Shown piece by piece: positions 54,674-61,859 of a stretch of 64,000 bases of DNA. Where the stretch lies: NCBI RefSeq assembly GCF_015062615.1, contig NZ_SUUH01000004.1, forward strand, positions 62,001-126,000, in the 5' to 3' direction. The stretch's first letter is position 1; each line of letters opens with the position of its first letter. The translations under genes and the position numbers were made by a program. The notes under the pieces were generated by a model. That model was not told the DNA's origin. It did no database searches and saw only the letters and a list, made by a program, of their open reading frames with translations. This stretch comes from Denitrobacterium detoxificans (GTDB lineage: Bacteria; Actinomycetota; Coriobacteriia; Coriobacteriales; Eggerthellaceae).

Positions 54674-55255
54674 ATGAAGCTGCTGATTGCTTCCGATATT
54701 CATGGTTCGGCAACGTGGTGCCGCAGGTTAATGGATGCTGTTTCCCGTGAAACACCCGACCGCATTGTGCTGCTGGGCGATGTTCTCTATCACGGCCCGC
54801 GCAACGATCTGCCCGAAGGGTATGCTCCCAAGGAAGTTGCTGCCATGTTGAATGAGGTGGCGGAATCCATCGTGGCTGTTCGGGGCAATTGCGATGCGGA
54901 AGTGGACCAGATGGTACTCGACTTTCCCTGCATGGCTGACTACGCTACCCTGGTCGACGGTGATGCCACGCTGTTCTGCACGCATGGTCATGTGTGGTCG
55001 CCCGAGCGCATGCCATTGCTTCCCAGTGGTGCGGCGTTTCTTTCGGGGCATACGCACGTGAAGGTGAACGAGGATGTGCGCATGCGCGTGAATGATGGCG
55101 TGCTGGTGCCCGCGCGTGGGGAAGGCGTTGGCGTGGCGGGAGACGACGTGCGTACCATTCGACTGGTCAACCCTGGTAGCGTGAGCATTCCGAAGGACGG
55201 AAGTCACAGTTTTGCGTTGTATGAAAACGGAGAATTCGAACTGGTGCAGTGGTAG
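54674..55255 (+). CDS. YfcE/MJ0936-type metallophosphoesterase
   Basis: 193 aa from the ATG at 54674 (MKLLIASDIHGSATWCRRLM) with GGAAAGGAAG upstream. Calcineurin-like metal motifs: DIHG, GDVLYHG, RGNCD, THGH and SGHTH, then NPGSVSIPKDG. Homologues are Mn-dependent phosphodiesterases of unknown natural substrate. A parS-like site (TGTTTCCCGTGAAACA, 54739-54754) lies inside the coding region. Confidence 0.88.
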   Translation: MKLLIASDIHGSATWCRRLMDAVSRETPDRIVLLGDVLYHGPRNDLPEGYAPKEVAAMLNEVAESIVAVRGNCDAEVDQMVLDFPCMADYATLVDGDATLFCTHGHVWSPERMPLLPSGAAFLSGHTHVKVNEDVRMRVNDGVLVPARGEGVGVAGDDVRTIRLVNPGSVSIPKDGSHSFALYENGEFELVQW

Positions 55256-55370
55256 GCAGGTGAACGGCCGTTGCGGTGTCGGGGCCTTTCGCGGGCTTGT
55301 TCGCCGCGTCGTCTGCTGTCGATGAGTGCTTCCGTTGAAGGTGTGCTTTGTGTGTGCGGCCGAATTATCG

Positions 55371-55399
55371 TTGCATTGTCTCTATGTTCGGCGTATTCT
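55371..55399 (+). promoter_or_regulatory. Promoter of initiator tRNA
   Basis: TTGCAT (55371-55376), 17 bases, TATTCT (55394-55399), 30 bases before the tRNA; same form as the tRNA-Ile promoter. Confidence 0.65.
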
Positions 55400-55429
55400 A
55401 ATCGAGCTGCTTCAAGCAGCGTCAGACAT

Positions 55430-55506
55430 TGCGGGGTGGAGCAGTCTGGTAGCTCGCCGGGCTCATAACCCGGAGGTCGTTGGTTCAAATCCAGCCCCCG
55501 CGACCA
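55430..55506 (+). tRNA. Initiator tRNA-fMet (CAU)
   Basis: 77 bases. Anticodon loop CTCATAA with stem CCGGG/CCCGG carrying the three G-C pairs typical of initiators; the first position T does not form a Watson-Crick pair with position 72 (G), also an initiator trait. T arm GTTGG TTCAAAT CCAGC and CCA are encoded. Confidence 0.93.
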
Positions 55507-55513
55507 AAATTAT

Positions 55514-55538
55514 AAGGCGCCTTCGGGCGCCTTTTTCA
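55514..55538 (+). terminator. Terminator of tRNA-fMet
   Basis: AAGGCGCC / TTCG / GGCGCCTT followed by TTTCATT. Confidence 0.9.
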
Positions 55539-55543
55539 TTCTC

Positions 55544-55658
55544 CGCGGGGGCTGCCCTTGCGGGCCGTTCCTGGGGTTCCCGCAGGCGGGAACCCATTCT
55601 CGCTAAAGACGAGCCACAGGCTCGTCTTTCGGGCGCTCGAATCCCTGCGACCAACATT
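55544..55658. repeat. Hairpins and tRNA-fMet 3'-end copies
   Basis: CGCGGGGGCTG (55544-55554) is an inverted copy of tRNA bases 55492-55502. Two strong hairpins follow: GGGTTCCCG/CGGGAACCC (55574-55595) and AAAGACGAGCC/GGCTCGTCTTT (55605-55629). TCGAATCCCTGCGACCAACATT-type sequence at 55637-55658 is a degenerate direct copy of the tRNA 3' end. No gene; 55659-55838 holds nothing I recognise. Confidence 0.55.
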
Positions 55659-55815
55659 GACGCAGGTCGGCTCACTAATTGAACGAGCTGGCCTGTTTTC
55701 GTATGCCCCTTCGAGCCTTCTGCCGTGACTTTGGGAATGTTCCGTGATGTGCCTAACCGTTCCGCGCGTCGCCGATGGCCGGTTCCGCTTCAGGGCGTTG
55801 GCGCCTCAGGGGTCC

Positions 55816-55844
55816 GTGCAAGGCCCTATAGGTGAGTCTATAAT
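55816..55844 (+). promoter_or_regulatory. Promoter of the NHLP export operon
   Basis: GTGCAA (55816-55821), 17 bases, TATAAT (55839-55844); -35 is weak, -10 perfect. Confidence 0.5.
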
Positions 55845-55900
55845 GAAGCCAGCGCGTTTCGGTATTCCGTTGCGCCAGTCAAACTAAGCGTCAAACTCTG

Positions 55901-56491
55901 ATGACTGCCACGGGAAGGAAGCGGACGATGGGTCGCAAAGCGAATGCCACGGAAACCCCCGAGCACTCGGCAGCTAGCCGGATAACGAGCACCGATGAGC
56001 TTGACCGTTACATAAAGGTGGCAAACCCAAGCGCGTGGGTCACGGTCTTCGCGATGCTCCTTCTGGTTGGCGCCATCGCCGTGTGGGCGATCTTCGCCGT
56101 GGTTCCCGTCACCGTGAACACGACGGGTATCGTATTGCAGGACCCGGATGCAGGCGAATCGGTCGTCGTGTGCTGGGTCGACAAGCAGGCAGCCGATCGG
56201 ATCGGTGATTTCGGCGTGAAGGCGAGCATCGACGGCGCCGAAGCGAAAGATGCGCGCATGAACGAGGCCCCCATGTCGGCCTCCGAGGTGATTAAGTTTC
56301 TGGGGAACGACTTCTATGCGGAGTCAATTGATCTCGCGGACTGGAACTACCCCGTCGTCATAGAGCCCGACGGCGATGTGGGGGGCTCGGATTTTGCTAT
56401 AACCACCGCGCTGGGGTCGGCGCGCCTCGTGCCGGTAAGTCTTGTTGTGGCAGAAAAGAATCCCGTAAGCATAGTTACGGGAAGGGGCTAG
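55901..56491 (+). CDS. NHLP/NHLM bacteriocin-type secretion protein (short HlyD-like)
   Basis: 196 aa from 55901 (ATG at 55928 is an alternative). TSTDELDRYIKVANPSAWVT, then one membrane segment 47-68, then TVNTTGIVL match the N-terminal part of NHLM-type HlyD-like secretion proteins. The outer part (about 125 residues) lacks the long coiled coil of full-length relatives, so it is a short version. It heads an operon with two ABC transporters (7-base gap to the first), in the usual gene set for exporting nitrile-hydratase-leader peptides. No leader peptide gene was found. Confidence 0.75.
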   Translation: MTATGRKRTMGRKANATETPEHSAASRITSTDELDRYIKVANPSAWVTVFAMLLLVGAIAVWAIFAVVPVTVNTTGIVLQDPDAGESVVVCWVDKQAADRIGDFGVKASIDGAEAKDARMNEAPMSASEVIKFLGNDFYAESIDLADWNYPVVIEPDGDVGGSDFAITTALGSARLVPVSLVVAEKNPVSIVTGRG

Positions 56492-56498
56492 GAAGCGC

Positions 56499-58649
56499 AT
56501 GCTGCAAAAAAGCGCGCGCAACGTCCCTGTCGTCATGCAGATGGAGGCCGCCGAAAGCGGCGCTGCCTGCCTGGCGATGATCCTTGCCCATTACGGTCGC
56601 TGGGTTAACCTCGAAGAAGCGCGCATGAAATGCGGCGTGAGCCGCGACGGATCGAGGGCCGACAAGATCCTCGCAGCCGCACGCTCGTATGGCATGCAGG
56701 CGACATCGCGCGATTGCCCTGCCGCGGAAATCAGGGAGTCGGGGGCATTTCCGTGCATCGTGTCGTGGAACGCGAATCACTACGTGGTTCTGCGCGGGTT
56801 CGCGGGAAGCAGCGCGTTGCTGAACGACCCCGCGCGCGGTTCCGTGAAGACGAGCGCGAGCGAATTCGAGCGCTCGTATGGCGGAGTGGCGCTGGAGCTC
56901 GCCCCGACGGAGGCCTTCGAACAGGGAGGGAAGCCGCCCTCGACCGTCGAGTTCGCGCGTAAGCGGTTGCGCGGCATGGGGAAGTCCATAGCGTTTGTCG
57001 CCCTCGCCATGTTCGTCATTTCCCTTGCTGCCCTCATGGCCGCTACCGCGTCTACGGCGTTTATGGACTACGTGCTCACAGGCGAGGCTCCTCAGTGGCT
57101 TGGACCCATTATGGTGCTCCTCGCCCTGCTCGTGGGGGCCCAGTGCATCGTGAACATCGCGAGCGCCCTGTTCCTTAACCGCATACGAGCCAAGTTCGCC
57201 GTGGTGGGCGCCTCTCAGTTCATGTGGCACCTCCTGCACCTGCCGGCCGGCTTCTACGGGCAGCGCACGGTCGGTGATCTGCAGCAGCGTCAGGAAGCAA
57301 ACGAGACGATCGCCGCCACGCTCGTCGACAGGCTCGCGCCGGCGGTGTTCAACGTGGTGCTCGCCGTGCTGTACCTGGCGTTCATGTTGGGCTACAGCTG
57401 GAAGCTGACGCTGGTTGGGCTCGTGACGGTGGCCATCAACGTGTCGGTTGCCGGGTGGGCTTCGCGCGCCCGCGTGAACCTTACGCGACAACAAATGCGC
57501 GATAGGGCATTGCTTTACTCCAACACCATGGCGGGTATCGAGTCTATAGAGACCATAAAAGCCTCAGGGGCTGAGGAGGGCTTCTTCGAACGCTGGTCGG
57601 GGTATCAGGCGCTTGTGAGCGACGCTGGCGCACGGTTCAACAAGGCCGACCTGTACTTCGGCGCGGTACCCGAATTCCTCGGCGCGATCGCGAACACGAC
57701 GGTTCTGGTCTTGGGGACCTCCCTCATCATGTCAGGCGAGTTCACCGCGGGCATGCTGCTTGCCTTCCAGGGTCTGCTGTCCGGCTTCGTGGGGCCGGTT
57801 GACTCGATCGTCGGTCTCGGCCAGCAGGTCCAGGAGATGCGCACGTCGATGGAACGGGTTCAAGATGTACTCGAGCATCCCGCCGACCGCGGCGATTACA
57901 AAGGCGAGAAAAGCCCCGCGCCTTCGAAGCTTTCGGGCGAGATAGAGATAGACCATGTGTCGTTCGGGTATTCGCCGCTCGAGCCGCCGCTCATAAAGGA
58001 TTTCTCGTTGAAGCTACGCCCGGGAGCCTGGGTCGCGCTCGTGGGGTCGTCAGGTTCGGGCAAATCGACCATCGCCAAGTTGGTGAGCGGGCTCTATGAA
58101 CCCTGGGAAGGCGAGGTTCGCTTCGACGGGGCCCCGCGTGGCGAAATCGACCCCGACCGCCTAAGCGGATCGCTTTCCGTCGTCGACCAGGACATCATGA
58201 CGCTGCCGGATACGGTGGACGCGAACATTCGGCTCTGGGACGGCACCATCGAGAACTTCGAGGTGGTGCTCGCCGCGCGCGATGCCGGTATACATGACGC
58301 CATCGTCGAGCGCGAGGCGGGCTACCAAGAAATCATCGCCCCGCGCGGAAAGAACTTCTCGGGCGGGCAGCTGCAGCGTCTCGAGATCGCGCGGGCGCTG
58401 GCGATGGATCCTACCATCGTCATCTTGGACGAGGCGACAAGCGCGCTCGACGCTAAAACAGAGGCTCATGTCATGCGCTCGATTCGCGAGCGCGGCATAA
58501 CCTGTATCGTCGTGGCGCACCGGCTCTCCACCATACGCGACTGCGACGAGATAATCGTGCTCGACGAGGGTCGCGTGGTGCAACGCGGCACCCATGAACA
58601 ACTCATGCACGAGGGCGGCCTCTACGCCGAGCTTGTGCGGTCCAACTAA
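56499..58649 (+). CDS. NHLP-type ABC transporter with C39-like domain lacking the catalytic Cys
   Basis: 716 aa. Residues 1-130 are a C39 peptidase-type domain: MEAAESGAACLAMILAHYGR where the catalytic Cys (normally ECGAA/DCGAA) is Ser, while NANHYVVLRGF (His) and LNDPARG (Asp) remain. Residues 160-430 carry six membrane segments. The ATPase has GSSGSGKST near 515, NFSGGQLQRLEIARAL and TIVILDEATSALD. The family exports peptides while cutting their leaders; the lost Cys suggests export without cleavage or a binding-only role. Confidence 0.88.
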   Translation: MLQKSARNVPVVMQMEAAESGAACLAMILAHYGRWVNLEEARMKCGVSRDGSRADKILAAARSYGMQATSRDCPAAEIRESGAFPCIVSWNANHYVVLRGFAGSSALLNDPARGSVKTSASEFERSYGGVALELAPTEAFEQGGKPPSTVEFARKRLRGMGKSIAFVALAMFVISLAALMAATASTAFMDYVLTGEAPQWLGPIMVLLALLVGAQCIVNIASALFLNRIRAKFAVVGASQFMWHLLHLPAGFYGQRTVGDLQQRQEANETIAATLVDRLAPAVFNVVLAVLYLAFMLGYSWKLTLVGLVTVAINVSVAGWASRARVNLTRQQMRDRALLYSNTMAGIESIETIKASGAEEGFFERWSGYQALVSDAGARFNKADLYFGAVPEFLGAIANTTVLVLGTSLIMSGEFTAGMLLAFQGLLSGFVGPVDSIVGLGQQVQEMRTSMERVQDVLEHPADRGDYKGEKSPAPSKLSGEIEIDHVSFGYSPLEPPLIKDFSLKLRPGAWVALVGSSGSGKSTIAKLVSGLYEPWEGEVRFDGAPRGEIDPDRLSGSLSVVDQDIMTLPDTVDANIRLWDGTIENFEVVLAARDAGIHDAIVEREAGYQEIIAPRGKNFSGGQLQRLEIARALAMDPTIVILDEATSALDAKTEAHVMRSIRERGITCIVVAHRLSTIRDCDEIIVLDEGRVVQRGTHEQLMHEGGLYAELVRSN

Positions 58650-58664
58650 TGCGGAGGCTTGAAG

Positions 58665-60851
58665 ATGGGCTTGTTCTCAGAGCAGATCGAGGAGCGCCGC
58701 AGGCTGGACGAGGCGGAGCTTGCGGATTCCTACGCCCGCCTTGCTGCATCCGCATCGGGTTCAGAGCGCGCACGCGGCTTCAGGCTCGACGACGCAGCTG
58801 CCGCCGACAGCGCGCTCGACGCCGTTCTGACGTTCTACGGGAAAAAGCCCGCCCAGGTCCCCGCCGATGTGACGAACCCGATGGAGCGCATCGAATGCGC
58901 GCTGCGTCCGACGGGCGTGATGAAACGGCCCGTGCGCTTGGAAGGCGAGTGGTGGCGCGATGCGGCGGGCGTCTACCTGGGCCACCTCAGTGGCGGCGGG
59001 CCCGTGGCGATTTTGCCCAAGGGGGCACGCGGGTACGCTTACGTGGACCCGTCGACGGGGCGCAAGGTCTCCATCGGAAAGCGAACGGCGGGGTTGCTCG
59101 AACCCGAGGCGCTGTGCTTCTACCGCCCTCTGCCCGCTCGCGAGCTGACCGCGCGCGACGTGCTTGATTTCATGCGCGGGTCGCTCACGGTGTCCGATTA
59201 CGCCCTCCTACTCGTCGCCACGCTGCTGGTCACGTTGCTCGGCATGCTGCCCACCACCGCCTATCGGCTGCTGTTCGATGCCGTTATCCCCTCGGGGCAG
59301 GCCTCGCTCATAGCGCCGATCGGCGTGCTCCTGTTCGGTATCGTCTTCTCGCAGGCGCTCATAAAGGTGAGCAGCTCGGTCGTTAACGCCCGCCTCATGA
59401 TGAAGATGCAGGTACAACTGGAGGCGGCCACCTATGCCCGCGTCATGCTGCTGCCTCCGTCATTTTTCAGGAGGTTCGCGGCGGGAGATCTGGCGCATCG
59501 CGTCTCGAGCGTCTCGCTGTTCGTCGAGATGTTCGCGAAAAGTGCTCTCAGCGCGGGGCTTACGTGCGTGTTCTCGCTGCTTTACGTGCTCCAAATCCTC
59601 TCATTCTCGCCCGCGCTCGCGCTTCCCGCGCTCGCGGTGGCGTTGCTGCAGCTGGTCGCGGTGCTGCTGGCGCTTGCGCAGACCGTGCGGTACAACCGGA
59701 TGCAGATGCAGCGCAAGACGGAGCTCTCGGGCGTCGTTCCCGCCCTTTTGCGCGGGGTTGCGAAGCTCAAGGTGGCGGGGGCCGAGCGCAGGGCGTTTTC
59801 ATTCTGGGCGCGCAGGTACGCTGGGATGGCGCAAGCCCTGTACGGCCGGCCCGCCCTGCTGCTCGCAGCCCCCGCGCTCGTGCCCCTCATAGCGGCGGCA
59901 GGTACCATCGTGTTCTACGGCATCGCCGCGACGGCGGGGATATCGGCCGCCGACTACATGGCCTTTAACTACGCGTTCGGCATGGTTTCGGGCGCCATCG
60001 CCGCGCTTTCGGTTGCTATCCCCCAGCTCGCGCGCCTGAGACCCGTGTTCGAGATGTTCGAGCCCATCATGAAGGCCGTGCCCGAGACCCTATCAGGCCA
60101 GCGGCAGGTCTCTTCGTTGTCAGGCTCCATCGAGGTATCGAACGTCTCGTTCAGGTATGCGGACAACCTGCCGTTCGTGCTCGACGGTGTGACGCTGAAG
60201 GTTGCGCCGGGGGAATACGTGGCCATCGTGGGGACGACGGGGTGCGGCAAGTCGACCCTCTTGCGGCTGCTGCTCGGCTTCGAGAAGCCGACGGGCGGCT
60301 GCGTCTTCTACGACGGCCAGGACCTCGCTTCGGTCGACGCGCGCTCGGTGCGCCGCAACATCGGCGTCGTGATGCAGAACGGCGACCTGTTCGCAGGCGA
60401 CCTGTTCGGAAACATCACCCTCATGAACCCCCATGCCACGATAGACGACGCGTGGGAGGCCGCAGAGCTCGCCGGCATCGCAGACGACATCCGCAAGATG
60501 CCCATGGGCATGCAGACGCTCGTGAGCGAGGGTGCGGGCGGCATGTCGGGGGGCCAACGGCAGCGGATCCTCATAGCGCGTGCCGTATGCGGCAAACCGC
60601 GCGTGCTCATGCTCGACGAGGCCACGAGCGCGCTCGACAACGTGACGCAGCGCCATGTGAGCGAAGCGCTCGCACGGCTGGACTGTACGCGTATCGCCAT
60701 CGCACACCGCCTGTCAACGATACGCGAAGCGGACCGCATCGTCATGCTTGACGGCGGCCGCATCGTGGAAGACGGATCGTACGACGAGCTCATAGCCCTT
60801 GGCGGCAAGTTCGCCGACCTGGTCGAGCGCCAGCAAATCGACCGGGAATGA
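58665..60851 (+). CDS. NHLP-type ABC transporter, second subunit
   Basis: 728 aa from the ATG at 58665 with GGAGG 8 bases upstream. The first 170 residues are a soluble N-terminal domain typical of the second NHLM transporter (CNBD-like region without peptidase motifs). Six membrane segments follow at about 180-440. The ATPase has GTTGCGKSTLLRLLLGFEKP near 521, MSGGQRQRILIARAV and RVLMLDEATSALDN. It should pair with the preceding protein as a heterodimeric peptide exporter. Third gene of the operon; 15 bases after its neighbour. Confidence 0.88.
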   Translation: MGLFSEQIEERRRLDEAELADSYARLAASASGSERARGFRLDDAAAADSALDAVLTFYGKKPAQVPADVTNPMERIECALRPTGVMKRPVRLEGEWWRDAAGVYLGHLSGGGPVAILPKGARGYAYVDPSTGRKVSIGKRTAGLLEPEALCFYRPLPARELTARDVLDFMRGSLTVSDYALLLVATLLVTLLGMLPTTAYRLLFDAVIPSGQASLIAPIGVLLFGIVFSQALIKVSSSVVNARLMMKMQVQLEAATYARVMLLPPSFFRRFAAGDLAHRVSSVSLFVEMFAKSALSAGLTCVFSLLYVLQILSFSPALALPALAVALLQLVAVLLALAQTVRYNRMQMQRKTELSGVVPALLRGVAKLKVAGAERRAFSFWARRYAGMAQALYGRPALLLAAPALVPLIAAAGTIVFYGIAATAGISAADYMAFNYAFGMVSGAIAALSVAIPQLARLRPVFEMFEPIMKAVPETLSGQRQVSSLSGSIEVSNVSFRYADNLPFVLDGVTLKVAPGEYVAIVGTTGCGKSTLLRLLLGFEKPTGGCVFYDGQDLASVDARSVRRNIGVVMQNGDLFAGDLFGNITLMNPHATIDDAWEAAELAGIADDIRKMPMGMQTLVSEGAGGMSGGQRQRILIARAVCGKPRVLMLDEATSALDNVTQRHVSEALARLDCTRIAIAHRLSTIREADRIVMLDGGRIVEDGSYDELIALGGKFADLVERQQIDRE

Positions 60852-61005
60852 CAGTAACCTGACGACGGTGGCGTCTGTGTCTGTGGACGAGAATGCCGTG
60901 ACCACTGCGATTGACGACTCGTCGACGCTGACGGACCTGTTCTACACGTTCTAGGGGTGCAACAAGCTCACGAGGATCTACGCGGACGCGACTTGGGCGC
61001 TGCTC

Positions 61006-61572
61006 TCAGTACCTTTCCGCGTACTCCCGGCGAGCCTTCGCGGTCGCTTCCTTGATGAATTCGGTTTTCGCCTCGGTGTAGGCGTCTCTGTCGTGCTCGA
61101 ACTCTTTCCAAAGGCGCAGCTTTAGGGCCTCGTATTCCTTGGCGGTCTGGGGATGCGCGTTGAGGTAGTCGCGGAAATACAGCTCGTCGTTGTCCCCGAC
61201 GAGCCTCAGGTGGACGTGGTAGACCCTCTCGGCGAACCCATCCTTCGTGTAGCCGAGGTTGAGGGAGATCCGCTTCCCCTCGTTTGACATCATGGCGAAG
61301 CCGGAGCGTTCGAGCTTCTCCGCCGCCTTCTCCAGATCTGACAGGCTGGGGAGTTCGACCATGACGTCGACTATGTCCTTGGCCCATATGTTGTCTACGG
61401 CAGTGCTGCCTATGTGGCTGATTCTCTCGATCGCACAGCCTTTCAGTAGTTCGACCAAGCGGCCTTCGATCTCGTCGTACTGCTGGCGCCATGCGTCGTC
61501 ATGCTCAACGAGGAATATGGGAAAGAGCTCCCACAGCTCTTCCAGCGTCATGTCCGATAGCTCTTTTTCCAT
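61006..61572 (-). CDS. GrpB/UPF0157 family protein (nucleotidyltransferase fold)
   Basis: 188 aa. FLVEHDDAWRQQYDEIEGRL, ISHIGSTAVDNIWAKDIVDV (the GSTAV...AKxxxD signature) and YHVHLRLVGDNDELYFRDYL match GrpB-like proteins, which share a polymerase-beta-like nucleotidyltransferase fold. Role uncertain; some are linked to CoA or antibiotic metabolism by context only. GGAGAGAAGAC precedes the ATG on the minus strand. Convergent with the export operon. Confidence 0.85.
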   Translation of the reverse strand: MEKELSDMTLEELWELFPIFLVEHDDAWRQQYDEIEGRLVELLKGCAIERISHIGSTAVDNIWAKDIVDVMVELPSLSDLEKAAEKLERSGFAMMSNEGKRISLNLGYTKDGFAERVYHVHLRLVGDNDELYFRDYLNAHPQTAKEYEALKLRLWKEFEHDRDAYTEAKTEFIKEATAKARREYAERY

Positions 61573-61642
61573 GTCTTCTCTCCTGAGCGGTTCGTAATCT
61601 CAGGCACCACATTCTAAGGCACGGGCGAGGTTGTGACGATGG

Positions 61643-61843
61643 GTGATGCTTCACGAAAACGATTGTGACGGCCACGGGAACGCTGAGCCGGTGTCACTCT
61701 TTCCAGAACGCCTGATACGCTGCGGCTCCGGCGTCGGCGGAGTCGCACTCTTCATCGTTGCGATGATCGCCGCCTTCGTCGTGCTCGGGTGCCTGATCTT
61801 CGCGATCGGCAAAATCCTCGGCCGCGTTGCCAATCGCAAATAG
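61643..61843 (+). CDS. Possible small membrane protein
   Basis: 66 aa at most. Residues 30-56 (GVGGVALFIVAMIAAFVVLG and following) form one membrane segment with a basic tail. The upstream ribosome site is poor, and the frame lies just past the end of the surface-protein gene, so it may be spurious. Confidence 0.3.
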   Translation: MMLHENDCDGHGNAEPVSLFPERLIRCGSGVGGVALFIVAMIAAFVVLGCLIFAIGKILGRVANRK

Positions 61844-61859
61844 CCCGCATTGATTTCGT

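Noticed and set aside
61643..61843. Confident small membrane protein gene
   Set aside because: Kept only as a low-confidence feature because the start signal is poor and no homologue is recognised.
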